Translations under genes and position numbers: made by a program
NCBI GenBank assembly: GCA_948567375.1
Contig: OX419758.1
Span: 3,787,001-3,851,000, forward strand
DNA: 64,000 bases
Direction: 5' to 3'
From: Lunularia cruciata
Lineage: Eukaryota > Streptophyta > Marchantiopsida > Lunulariales > Lunulariaceae
In this document: positions 45,788-58,535 of the stretch, piece after piece
Layout of the letters: the number at the start of each line of letters is the position of its first letter
How positions within the stretch are numbered: the first letter of the stretch is position 1
Notes under the pieces: model-generated
What the model saw: only the letters and a program-made list of their open reading frames with translations
Databases searched by the model: none
Told to the model about the DNA's origin: nothing

Positions 45788-47400
45788 CAACTGGACAGAT
45801 AGAGCGAAGTCTTAATGGCACTTTCACTTTATAGATAGAAATCTTTTACAAAACCTTCTGAATAAACAATAAAAAGCAAACGGATTTCATAAAAGATACC
45901 GATGGATGTGGATACTCGTGCCATCTGTTACTTGCTAAACATAGCGCAACTCACGACTTAGTGGCTGAAAATTAAGACAAATAATGTGATGTCACTATAT
46001 ATAGATCACATACTCGCTTTCTATCAAGGTGGACTTTCAGGTGGTATCAGAAAATATTGTATTTGGTCAATGATTCATTCAAGATCCATACATACATGAC
46101 CTTCACATGGTCGGCACTTTTTTCCTGCTCGAAATTCAGAACGGCCTTCACCAGATGCGGATGTTAGAAGCTGACAGACTTTGTCAAAGTCTCTTGAAAG
46201 GAAAAGCTAACATGACAATAATATCCAAATTACTGAAGAGCATTTGTATACATGCATGTGGCCGAATATTCATATGCCTGCTCTTTCCAAAGTTGTCACT
46301 TAAAGTTTTATTCAATTTACAGCATGCAATTTCTGTTCCATTATCTTACAAGCAAGAGGTCAAGCCTTGTATAGCGATATTCAAAGTACTATTGAGGACA
46401 TAGAATGACAATCCCGTTTTACTCTCGGTAGATGCAATGATGCCTGCGTCCCGACCTCAAGAATGCACTCATGCAGGTTTAGCAGATACGCAACTTTTAG
46501 AAAATGACTGGTATCCAGAGTTTGGGTTTGGTCGATTGCAATTTTTATTTAGGATTGCACCTATCGAACGTAAAAACATTTTAAAAGGTTTATATAATAG
46601 TAGTAATAGAAAGAAATTTTATGCGTACCGTTGGCGGATTCCTTTTGATTTATGACGAGGGCAATTTATTGCACTCTATCCTGTGTATTCTGTTTTTTCC
46701 TCGAACTAATCATACTTGTAGAGAATGTGAAAAACGAGCTAAATAATATTCAACAAAGAAAAAAGAGAGAATGCAACAAAGAATGCAAGGATCTAAAAGT
46801 GCAAAGGAAAAGAGAGCAAGAGGATCCATGTAAAGTGTAAAGTCAAAACCAAAGAAATCTGACTGACCGTCTAAACTAAGGTATCCTTGAAAAGAAAGTT
46901 AATGTTGAATGTTATGATATATGTCCTTTGCTATCAATGGGCGGAAGTATACTAGACAGACTTGAGAGGAGTCCTTTGCAAGCTATCAAATTACCTTTCA
47001 GAAAAGCTTCGCACGTTAATTGAAATTTCATCAATTCGTACAATACTTTATGGAAAACAGAAAAGAACTGTTTCAAAGCGTGATTTGATTAAGACATCCA
47101 AATAAAAAAATATCTGCATAGCAATTCTCCATGTTATATGGTATTTAATTGAAGATGATTCTAAATTACAAAAAGAAGAAAAGAATACAGAATTAAAAGG
47201 GGTGATCTCTTCAGTTCATACAGAAATTGTTGAATATATCTTTATCGATAAATGAATGTTGATCAATATAGACCTTAAATAGTGGTTTACGTAGTATAAG
47301 AGGAGAAAGGAGACCACGTTGGACAACAAGAAAGATGGTAAAATGAAATTTAAGGATTGTTATGAGAAATATACACTCTAACCCGAGCTATGCAAATCAT
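45788..47400. other. No supported gene
   Basis: The stretch becomes AT-rich to the right. Open frames at 46107-46840 have no motif. It includes the likely 3' flank of the 44-kb gene. Confidence 0.4.
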
Positions 47401-47419
47401 ATGGTCTATAAACTATTAG

Positions 47420-48380
47420 AGCATCTGGAGAAACGTAACACTTGTGATTGCTCTCTTATGTATTGCATCAACTAGAACTCTCTACAGAACAATAGACACC
47501 TGCTATCTAAAATATATTATGAAATATGAGAGTGACAGTAGTATCCTTGACATCTAATATGATATGCTCTTACGTTCACTTACAAATATGTCAAATGCCA
47601 TATCAATAGCTCCATATTTCCAAGGTTAGAACAAAGAAGTGATCCCACTGCATACTTCTATAATTGGGGATCTTATCTCTTGCTGCCATCCAAGAGAATG
47701 AGTATCACTCCTTCCAAAATATGTATCATGTGTAATGTTTGTAAATACAACATCCACTATTATCATTTGACCATCTCGGACCAAGTGTAGGTCTGCTTTG
47801 ACCCACATCATCTACAAAACATACCAATACTCCCTCCAAGTAAGTTATACACTCATTGGTACCATAGCACAAGAACCACTATATCCCCGATAACATAATA
47901 TGTTGCTATCCTTTGTCCTCTAAAACCGTATCATATGGACCATTGCTACATCTAGTGTAGAACCACACTCATAAGTAAATAATGAAAATGCAAGTGGGTG
48001 GACAAAACATAAGGAGAACCCCATTGTGTTAGAGACAATAGTTGGTATGAGTCAAAATACCCTAATGCATAGGTGAGCTAGGCTCCAAGAGCAAAACTCT
48101 ACACCAAGGCAGAAACAAAGAATATACCCTAGAATGCATCATTTAAGGATGTGATGATGTGTCAACTAAGAGAGAATGTACCATGTGCTGAAATTATTGC
48201 TCCATTAAGAAAGACTATAAGCATGTGGTCCAATCCAAAGGTAAGGAAGTAAAGAATTGAAGGTTATTTAATGCCTTGTGAGATAGACTCTCTATCTCTA
48301 GTATGCCACAATAACACCTAAAGAGAAAATGATCCCTTTTTCATCTTGGTCACGGATGTCTCCAATTCGAACATCAATAT
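47420..48380 (-). mobile_element. Third R2-like retroelement fragment
   Basis: The minus-strand frame 47811-47626 reads KADLHLVRDGQMIIVDVVF, the same nuclease segment as at 30.05 and 5.70 kb, again with Asp at the second position. Homology continues to about 48360 with the stretch preceding the nuclease, including the region of the Cys/His motif near 47950. The copy is more AT-rich than the other two. Its 3' tail is not recognisable. Confidence 0.7.
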
Positions 48381-51269
48381 GGATGTCTATATTGTATTGT
48401 TATTTGCGTTACAGATGTGTATTTCAACTCTATTTGATAAATTATATTGGCTTAAAGTGTTCTAGATTTAAAAGGAGTTCCCTTTAATACATACCTTCAA
48501 GAGAGAACGTTGTAAGAACATTGTGAGGGTGTGTTTGAGACTCTCTATCAAAATGTAGAATGTGTGACAAAGATCTCAAGCACTCCAATTGAATGAGACC
48601 ATAATAATAATACAGTTTATAGAAATTTTCACAAAGAGAATAATTAAAACAAGCAAGTTAGATAATCTATCGAATTAAATACTGGAAAATTTTTCAAGTA
48701 AGTGGAATCACCTTGTTAGATACCTATTAATTATTATAAATCACCTAGTTACATACCCCGTAATTTGTATAGTCCATCATAAACCTTTGTTATGGACCAT
48801 CTATCAAACACACCCTTTGTATCACGTTTATGCTAAATATGTTCGACTAATCATGGAGACACAACAATTTACATTCGATTTGAAATGAGACCATCGTTCT
48901 CTTGCCTGTTTTAAACTAGATTACATGAAATCCTCACTGAAATTCTAAAACTCGAAGACAACGACGACCAGACATGGAAATCCAAACCATGCGTCTCTCG
49001 CCCATGTTAAAACTTTGTCCAGTACTACACGCAATTTAGCTCCTCGCATGTGTTTCGACGGACTTCAAGCTACGATTCAGTCATGCTCAAGTAACTCGTT
49101 ACTTGAGCTCCAAAGCAGTAACTTGACGAGATGAGATGTGACACTGTGGATCTACAAGCTGCCACTGAGGTGAGAGAGACAACAACAAGAGAGACATATC
49201 TACACAATCTAAATCTTGCACACTCCTACAAAGGCTACAGATCCTCATGTATTACTCATAGCCACTGAATACTGGCCCATATTCTTTGGAGAAGATTGGA
49301 ATGTTGGAGATCCTTAGACTCTCGTGGTCTCAAAGGGGAAGAATTCTGTGTAGACGAATTGAAGCCGAGGAAGGCGGTTTACAATTATTTGGTCGCGGCG
49401 GTGTTTTCGCCGCCACTTTGGTAGTAACCTTTCGTCGCGAGTAACTTTTGTCTTTTACCGGAATTCATCCTTGGACTAAGCTAAGACCCTCGACCCAACT
49501 ACTTTAAGCTGAATTTGTATTTAATACCACAGTACTGTAGTTACTTGTGATTCCATGCCTTAGATGGAGACCGCATCCAAATTCAAAAGGAAATTTCACG
49601 GGATATTTATAATCAAATTTCCAATAATAACACAATTAGTAACTTAAAGAGATCACTATAGAATGAACGCAAAGAAGAAAGAATTTCAAATTAGAAGTAT
49701 GGATCGGACATAAAATTTGCCCGTTAATTTCAAGGTGTTGAGCATTAGTTCTAACCTCCTTTGGAGCTTGGACTACAGGGGTCTCAAAACGTCTATTATG
49801 GACAATTGTAAAATACTAAAATTGTAAAATTCTTTCTAGATATTCTGGAAAGTATTAGAAAATGTGCGAGGAAATGTCAATACAATTTTAGAATGCTGCG
49901 GGTTTGCCCATAGATTCATCTATCTCTTTTACTGATTACTCCATTAAATTTTGCAAAAGAATTCAAAAGTCTACTTTATAACTATCAAATTGACTTGATG
50001 AAAAATCATTCTTTATTAGTTCGTCGATCCAATTCTGCGGGAAGATTCATAGATTCATTTAGCTCGATTTCATATTGATTTCCTAAAATATCATTTTTGT
50101 AACGATGTCGAAAATTTCTGAATAAAAAATCCCCCAATGTTGTCTAAAAGCATATTCAAGGCTCATTTTTTTAATCTAATTAATGTGTTTTAAAAAAAAG
50201 AACAATAGTTCGAGAGTGGAAATAAGTCAAAGCCAACACTGGATTTATTAAAGCAAAGTAGGAAAAAAATAATATGAGATTAAGTACCTGATTCCACCAT
50301 AAGTAGACCCATTCACGATACGATCGAAGTTTAGACTAGCGAATCCACGGTAATTACGTTAAGTTACTAAGACAAAGTAAAATGAAATGTTTACACAACC
50401 AACAAATTGCTCGCGACGAAATGGTTGCTACCATATGACCACGACCAGACGGGCTTCGCCGAAGTGACCGGACAGTGGACACCGAGAGGCCCAACCCGAG
50501 CCGGGCCACCATATCCATTTAAAGCCTTTTTCAGACAGAGAGGATAGAACGAGAAACATGCGTCGCTCTGCAGTCCATTGGGTTCAAACGCCTGCGATAA
50601 ATTTGGCTGATCTTGACTGATTTGTGTCCAGTGGAAGACGCAGAGCAACGAGCCACCCAGGAAGGATAGATATGGGGAGTGAATCGTAATATCAAAGTTG
50701 AAATCCAAGCTTTCCTACCTTCTCTGGTGTAGTTGGATCGGGTCAACTTGTAGCGGATGTTTTGATTTCGTTCGGTTTATGGCTACTTCTACAAGCCCTA
50801 GACTGTAAAAATTGTGAGTATTTTGTTCCGGTGCCCCATAAAAATTTATATGATCTCCCATATGTTTTCATTGCGGAATGTTTATGGCCACATAAATGGT
50901 TTAACTGAAACGAGAAGAATGACGAGAAGTGCCAATTTCACTACGAAGCTAATCCAAGCTGCCCCTACATCCTCCGATGTAACTAGGCAACTGTAGTGAC
51001 TGTTTCAATTTCGTCGAACTCTAAACGAGAAGAAGTAAATGAAATTGAGATTTTCGCTTTTTATGTTGCTAGACGTGATGTAGCACTTCACATTGACGTT
51101 AGATGCAGTGTTGTTACTATATGTTCTACTACGCGACACTTCTGTAGACGCACCAGTATACTAGTAAAGATTTCGACTGTAGATGCGAGTTTAGCGTTGG
51201 TCATTTGCACTTGTCTCGCCAGACCACTTCCAATGGAGAAGTCTCGACTACCGCGCATAGTCCATTTGA
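48381..51269. other. No supported gene
   Basis: Mostly AT-rich, with a G+C-richer block at about 50400-50530. Open frames are short and overlap on both strands. No motif, tRNA or repeat family was recognised. Confidence 0.4.
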
Positions 51270-53055
51270 CTACCACGGGGTCCTTGGGATAATAACCACT
51301 CTCTGATGCAGTTCGCAGTAGATTTTACTTTCTAAGTCTATCAACAAGTTAAATTCGAAATCGAGAGCACTCAACTTGAATCCAAACTGGAAATTCTTAT
51401 ATGAAACGTTTGAAAAGCATTTGTACAGTCCAAAAACGGATAGTAAACACAATATGTAGAAAGGTCTGGGAAGTGCCGTTACCAAAACGATAGCGATCAA
51501 AGCAACCCCGAGGAAAACCTGGATCCAGGCTTTGACGATTTTGCTCAAGTTGGATCGTCGAAAGAAGGAACATAGGATTGTCGAATGACTTCTTCTAAGA
51601 ATAGGTCAAAAGAAACAACATTGTTGAATGATGGGGAACAGAGACGTTTCGTATACTAGCTACTAGTCAAAGGTAGACAAAATAGGCATGGCGTACTGCT
51701 TACACTGCTTCCTCAGGTTCACCACTAGACCTCCTATTGCCTTCAAACATCATAGACAATTCGTTCTCCTCTCCTAGTTGATCTCGTGGAAATCTGGGGT
51801 GGGTGTAATTTTCCCGTCTCCAGGCAACCGGTAGCCCCGGTAATTCACGGCAGCCTTCTGGGGAGCCATAAGCGGTTGGTGATAAGACCACCTTTTGTTT
51901 CTCCCAGGAGCTGATGAGTCGCAAGACGTAATTCCCTCCGAACTGTAACTTCACAGATTACATGAACATCTCATGAGCTGATCTTGGGTGAGAGAGAGTC
52001 CTCCTTCAGACTTAGATTATATCTGATGTTGACTCCTTGTAGTGCTATCCGTTTGTACTAGTATAGTATGTTGACTTCATGTGTAGAGGCCCTGAAGCTG
52101 TTTGTCAAACCTTTATATGGAAACCCTTTTTTTGGTTGGATCTGAAACTCTCATGCCTTCACTGCAATCATCGATGTAGGAAAGCCTAGAATCCAACACC
52201 AGTCTAGGGATCGCACCAATGGTTGGAAAGGATACACGGTAAGATGGGTGATCTCCAAATTCAGGAAAGCTCCAAATATGTCAGGTCGTGACTGCGCGAA
52301 CAAAGATGCCCGATGACTGTGTCTGTGTCTTTGTCTAGTCGGCACCTTCAAGCTGATTTTGCTTTTTTACCTTGCGATGTCCTCCAGTTCTCTGTACAGC
52401 ATGATAGTTTGCCATCTTCAAGAAGTTGTGAAGCCTACGATAGAGTTGTTAGAATTTAAAAAACAGAGCGCTGAAAGGAGTGAGAATTTCCCTTTTCGGA
52501 GCAAACTTTCACTGCAAGATGAACTGTTGAGCTGAGTTGAAATCAGATAAAGAATACAATATTGAGCCATACGCTAGGAATCCTGCGGAGTTGTCCTAGT
52601 GTCCAAGAGGTGCTGAAAACAGTACTCATCAGCACATGTAGAATTGACACTCTAAAGATTCCAACGACGAAGAAGTCCATACAAGGTATCCATCATGAAG
52701 GTTGACATAAACGATGGGCAAACTTGAAGGAGCATGTGAACGACGTAAACTTGGAGTGAAGCAGCCCCTTTAGTTCCTCCAATTTAGTCAGAAACGTAAA
52801 CGAGTTCTGTGTTGCTTGGAACCGGGTCCTTCTCTAATTTTACGTGGGACGATAGTCTTGACACCAAGGAATGTAATGCAGTAGGCCAGAGGGATGGATT
52901 TTCCATTTGCGAAGATGTCAAACTTCCAACAATGGTTACCCACTTGAAGGAGGTGTCCAAAGGCATCAGACTCTGGCCATGTTCCCTTCCACAACCCTGA
53001 AACTTCTCCAATGACCTCGGTGATTAGAGAAGATTTGCCAAAAGCCAAAACTTCT
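51270..53055 (-). other. Possible minus-strand exons of an unknown gene
   Basis: Reading the minus strand, an acceptor (gtgatttcag) near 53072 opens a frame NFGVSEVLAFGKSSLITEVI that continues to about 52790 without a stop. Further left are frames at 52351-52151, 51954-51700 and 51548-51270; the last has a hydrophobic stretch (VFLGVALIAIVLVTALPRPF) that could be a membrane segment. I could not connect these with matching phases and recognise no family. They may be exons of one gene, unrelated chance frames, or both. Confidence 0.25.
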
Positions 53056-55117
53056 GAAACTCCAAAGTTCTGAAATCACAGCAGAATAGTATATCGTATT
53101 CAAAGTTTAGGGCTCGTTTTGAGTGATATAAACATCGTTGAAAGCAACACATCAAAACTTCAATTAAACTTGATCAATGTGGTTCATAGCTCAACCATTT
53201 CTGTCCGGTAAGCATGTCTGCGCGCAGAGTCGATTATGAATAAATTGCAAACTAGGACCTCTTTGTGATGGAATCAGAATACTCGTTTGCATTTCCAGGT
53301 GTAAAGTTGAGTAACCATCCACTAATGATTTATACACACTTATTAACTACCGTAGGACATGAATGAGACACATGAGAGATATTCTAAAAGAAAGGAATTA
53401 TTTAATTTTCAAGAATACCTCCTTGGGATTTGGGAGGGTTTAAATGCCGCGGTTGTTTTTGGATACCATTTGTATTTGCAGGTGAATCAATGAGCTGTTT
53501 TACATGGTGATAATCTGTCCATTTAATTTGAATTAATATTCGTGACATTTGCGCTAATATTGGTGCGTATCTTCGAGTTTTACAGCTGGCGTTCATATTC
53601 AGAGATTTTTCTTTTCCTCTGGCAACAAACAATATAAATATCTCGAGTTTCTCCCACCCTAACAAAGACCTAACCTCTCTCACATTCCTATAGGAACTAA
53701 CAGTATGATTCTCATTCCAGAAATTTTTAGATAGTCAAATCTCAAACATGAAAATCTTATAATCGCTATGTAAATCTCAATGTGGCTTTTCAGGTATCAT
53801 GATACAGTATATAATCAATTCTTAATTTTCACGTTATGAATCTGAAATTCACGTAGGAAGGATTTTCCTGTACTTAAGAGTGATTACTTAGCACTTTGCA
53901 TGAGACGACATAAGACCCGATGAAACATATTACATGGTCCAGAAATCAGACATGGGATCATAGTTCACTGTTCAACGAGTATATCCAGATCAAATCATTA
54001 TAGAATAAACTTCAAATATTAAATCAGATCATTAAACCACAAAGAAGTAAATCAATTAAAATCCATTTTATTTTCAAATTAAATCACATAAAAAGTGGTG
54101 GTGCTTCTATATAGGGGATCTCTTTAGATTCGGATGGCATAAAGTTCATGAAATAGGACCGTAGTAGACAAATGCAAAAAAACGAGGATCTTGCACCTTC
54201 ATGGGAATTATTGTCATCGATCACCCAAGTAAGTCCTTTATCTTTTCTTCCACATCTTCAAGAACTCGATTCTCGAGTGTAAAGCACCCTTTCGCATGAC
54301 GAAATTGAGCTCCCATCCTTTTGTCAAAAGCCAGCCAAATAATGGTGACTACGATACCATGGTTTGCAAGATCCATCCTAGTACTCCTACTCATGCCACT
54401 ACTCCTACTCCAGGACGTGGGTACGAACGATGGATGGAAAGAGGACCCAATTCACCACCACCTAGAGAAATAGTTGGTTGTGAGAAAGTGCTTGAAGTCA
54501 GAAGATGGATTGATTCAGAAATGAAAGAGAATCTTGGGAGACTCGTAAAGAGGTAAAGTGATCGTTTGGGAGGATAACCGTTCACGATTTGTGTGTAAGA
54601 GGGCTTTTAGCACGGCCAGGAGAGCCGGGATAGTCGATGAGATTTGCAGTGCACAGTCACAGAAATGGCTCGTCGACGACAAAACTGCCAGAAGACGTTT
54701 GCAAATACGCGGGATCTCGTCGTCGCCAGGTGTGACCGGAGTGGAGTGGAGTGGAGTGGAGGGGAGGGGCCTGAGTGAGATCCAAATTACCTGGAGGCTC
54801 GGGGAGGAAGGTTTGGGCTCTCTCTCGCCCCCATCTAAATATGATGGAGTTGGGGGATGAGTAGAGAGAAGAGTATCAGCTCGGTGTTCTCCGAGTTCCT
54901 TCTCCTCCTCTAGCGCAGTGGCTGAGGTCCGAACCGTTGGAGAATGGCCGCCTGATACAATTGGTGCAGTTGACACTTTCTGACACCGGGGACCAAATTG
55001 TCTACTCTAGTTTAAACCGCGACGTGTGCGTGAGGTAGTTGAACTTCAGGAGAAGAGGGCTGCAAGGCGTCGAGTCTCTCACTCGTTGCTGTTTTCAGGT
55101 CCTGGCCTTGCAGAAGG
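53056..55117. other. Upstream region of the haloperoxidase; GGAGT microrepeat
   Basis: A GGAGT-type pentanucleotide run lies at about 54738-54762. The opposing open frames at 54296-54976 overlap one another, are compositionally skewed by that repeat and are not convincing. The right end should hold the promoter and 5' untranslated region of the gene at 55118. Confidence 0.4.
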
Positions 55118-58100
55118 ATGCCGGGAAGAATAGCTCTGCTCGCTCTGAGTGCCATTTTGGTACTCAGCTGCTGTACCCACACGGTTCGTGTTGCTGGTCA
55201 AGGAATTGAGGGCGTCGATAACGTAATTACTCAATGGAATGTCGTGACGCAGCGGGTATTCGATTCTTACCGTTGTGCGGCTATTTCTGCACACTCTTGG
55301 CTAATTTTGTTCAGTAAGCTTTAGACTGAGTTGATTTTCCCCAGGAGAACTAGCCCAGTTCTTACTTATCTGCATTCTTGTTGCTACTTCTCTGCACAGC
55401 GATGCAATTGCGTTCCCTAGTTTCATCCCAACACCTCGTAGTTCCCCTTTCCCTGCCAATCACTGTGCAAGCTAACGTAACGTACGAAACGTTCAGTGCA
55501 AATTTGCAAGGTAGTGCTGGCCTGTTGTTACTCGCAGAAGTGGTCTCTGTTTGTAGTAGGAGGTGTTCGTTGACGAGCTTGGAAATTTACTTCCATGTGG
55601 GATTGGTCGATGTTTTCAGATTATCCGACTGCTAGCGCTTCCCAATCAAATTGCGGGCCGAGTGTACCTTGAAGTCCATCTTCCCCAGTATTTGGCCCTC
55701 CAATCTGCGTATAAGAAGAGACCTTCGGTCGCTCATCCAGAAGCAGCTGCCCACTATGCTGCCCACTTTGTTTTATCCGAGTAAGTGTAGGTCAGTGTCA
55801 TGGAATGAATCTCCATTGGAATTGAAACCGATACCAGTCGCTGAACTTTTTTGCGTTGGAGTTTACAGGTTGAGTGTGTGGACCTGAGATTGGAAATTAA
55901 CAGGCCTTTCGAAATTTTTGCGCAGGCTCTTTCCTTGGCAACAATCCCCAATTTTTGACACCTTTATCGCCTCGAAAATCAGCGCGTTGGGGCTATCCGA
56001 GAGGGAAGACAGAGAGGCCGAGAGGACCGGCGTCTCAGCCGCTGCTAAATTTTTGAAATCAAGGTAAATACCGTTATCTTACCTTTGGGTCCGCACGAGA
56101 CAGTGTTTTCTAGCCAACGTGTACTATAATAACTGGTGGATTGCTTCTATTTGCACCGTGTATCAACAAATCCGTCAATTTTACAGTTTTTATTCACTAT
56201 ACACTTGCAGTCTTGAGAAGGAACACAGCAGTCGAAACCCGGAAATAATTATGACCGTTGCTCCAAAAGGACCTCCAGTTTCGAGGGGAACTTGCCAGAA
56301 CCTCAGTGTTCTTGATTGATCCTAACCCTGCAAACTCTCGATGGAACAGGCAGAACGATGGCAGCCAACGATGGGCCAACTTCAAACCAGCTCCGGCTAA
56401 TGGTCCAACCGGAGCTTATCAGTTCACGCCCAATCAGACGTTTGCTCTTTACCCACAACTAGCAACTACGCGACCCGAGGTGATCAGGGCTGCCTCGGAT
56501 TTTGACACATTTGGAGGTCCCCCAGCTATCCCCAGCGCCAAATACAACTCGGATTACCAAACACTCGCTACCATCGGAAATGCTGCATCCCCACTTCAGA
56601 CTGATTTCCACAAGCAGACTGCAAGATTTTGGGAAGATGGCAGCAGTATGCTACTCAACTTACCAGTTCCCTTGAAATCGAATTGCTAAATGTTGTGTCA
56701 TGGCAGCACGATTGATTGTCTAGCAGTAGCAAATGCAACTTTTCACGCAATGTGAATAATCGATTTTTGTTGACTGCGAGGGATGGTACTTTGATCCTTT
56801 CTTTCCCCACGCAGACACGTCCGGTATCGTTGGCCATTTCTTCAACATGAGTCTGGCAGTAGCTGGTCCCCAGATCTCCCTCAAGGACACAGCCAAGCTT
56901 TTTGCCAAGCTCTCCGTCTCTCACTTCGACGGCGCTATCGCTGGGTGGTTCCAGAAGTACAAGTACCTCTTCTGGCGTCCAATCACTGCTCTCAGGTCTC
57001 TCTTCATTCCAATCTTTTCATGTCATTGGCGAAACTTCAATTTTGAAAGTCCATCCTATTCCGTGTAATTCATCAAAACCCTTTGAGCTCATACCAGTTC
57101 AGTTCAACACTTTCGATGTTAGCGGAGGTACGATGTACTGCAGATGGCAGGAGGCCACGGATCAAGCCCAAGACTTTAGGAAGATGAGGGTTCAGCTGGC
57201 TCCAATGTGGTCTAACTGGTGGTGTGATCTCGATCTTTTGTGCATTGCAGACAAGGAGAAGAAACTCACGGGCCTCTCCCGACTTACGAGACCTACCTGC
57301 GCACACCTGCACATCCCGAGTACCCAAGCACGCACTCCGTTAACGCTGGAGCGTGGGCTGCGATCGTGGCCAAAACTCTCGGCATTTCAACGACTACCGA
57401 AATCAAACCATTCTCGGTGGCAACGGAGGGGTACTTCCTACCCAACAGAAGTTACAAGACCCTCGAGGCACCTAGCGTCGAAGTTTACCTCAGCAGGTAC
57501 GACGACTCAAATATCCTAGGCATCACTGCTAAGATCTCTGTTGCTTCAAGTTCACGCAATCTTAGTGTGACACAACGGATTGACGTCCTATTACCTCATC
57601 CAAGGGTCTGAAAATTTCGGAAGTATCTGATTGCAATGTCTTGGTAGTATGTGGAGGTAAGGAATACATACTCTCCTAAGAGTTTTGGAGTTCAAAAGTT
57701 CGATGCTTATCCGGTCAAACATGCGGGGCCCTCCTGCTACATCTCATGAATTGGAAAGTCATGTCTTATTCGCATCGTCCACTGTGTGACTAAGTGAAGG
57801 GATTGATGAGTCCATGACATGTGGACACGCCGTTCACCACATCCAATTTGTTAACATCAAAATATGCTCAATCACTCATGCAACGTGTTTAGGAGAACTA
57901 TGTCTATGTAAACAGGATACAGTTATGGTTCCTTTAACGATAGTACGCGTCGTCGGCTCCAATTTGGTTTAGACATTAGTAAAAACGATTGCGGACATAC
58001 TCGATATGAGTCACGACTTGCATGTCCTAATAGTTCATGCCTAATCTACAATTGTCTCCTCCCTACGTTCTCCCGGCTATGGCCCGCAGATCAGTATCCT

Positions 58101-58535
58101 AGAAGCTGATCCGTGACCTTGGCATTGGAGGATTCCTGTGACTGGATCCGGATGCTACAGAAACTGACGAATTATGCTCTTCTGCAGAGTTTATGGAGGC
58201 GTCCACTTCCCCAAGTCAGGCAAAGATGGTTTACAATTAGGAGTAAATGTGAGTCCCCCCCGGGGGTCCACACACATTATTCCTTCTCTCAAGACTCTCT
58301 GCCTGCTCTCCTTCTGTCTCAATTTCCGTCAAATAGGGTTTACATGATCGAATTGCTGTGTTTGCCAGGAGTTGTCCGAGAGAAAAGTAGTCTGTCGGTT
58401 GTCGAAGCATTTTTCCGCGTTCAATTAAGTTTATTCTGTTCATTTTGGAGATTCACTGATCAGTTGTTCACACCTGTTTTTCAGGTTGGAGAATACGTCT
58501 ATGACCATTTTGTAGAGGTTTACGGGGATTTGTAG
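55118..58535 (+). CDS. Vanadium-dependent haloperoxidase/PAP2-like protein (8 exons, 423 aa)
   Basis: Members bind vanadate (or phosphate) and use peroxide to oxidise halides, or act as acid-phosphatase relatives; which one applies here is open. Exons 55118-55255, 55620-55780, 55926-56063, 56350-56645, 56815-56995, 57251-57496, 58188-58248 and 58485-58535 join in phase with GT-AG introns. Residues 1 to about 28 form a signal peptide (RIALLALSAILVLSCC), so secretion is likely. Family blocks in order: QWNVVTQ, SAYKKRPS..PEAAAHYAAHFVL, NDGSQRWANF, TARFWEDGSNTSGIVGH, FQKYKYLFWRPITALR (K-x6-R-P motif 1), HPEYPSTHSVNAG (PSxH motif 2) and SRVYGGVHFPKS (S-R-x5-H motif 3, formed across the 57496/58188 junction). 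The C-terminus reads VGEYVYDHFVEVYGDL. All metal-pocket Lys, Arg, Ser and His positions visible in the three motifs are kept. The exon 1-2 junction is the least certain. No lesion is seen. Confidence 0.9.

Noticed and set aside
54515-54976. Minus-strand frame of 153 residues upstream of the haloperoxidase
   Set aside because: Its Pro/Ser/Thr-rich composition comes from the GGAGT microrepeat and purine bias on the other strand; no domain, and frames on both strands overlap it.
55378-55635. Open frame of 85 residues inside the haloperoxidase gene
   Set aside because: It lies in intron 1. The phase-0 splice from CGG (55255) to ATT (55620) aligns QWNVVTQ..PNQIAGRVY with the family spacing, which this frame would disrupt.
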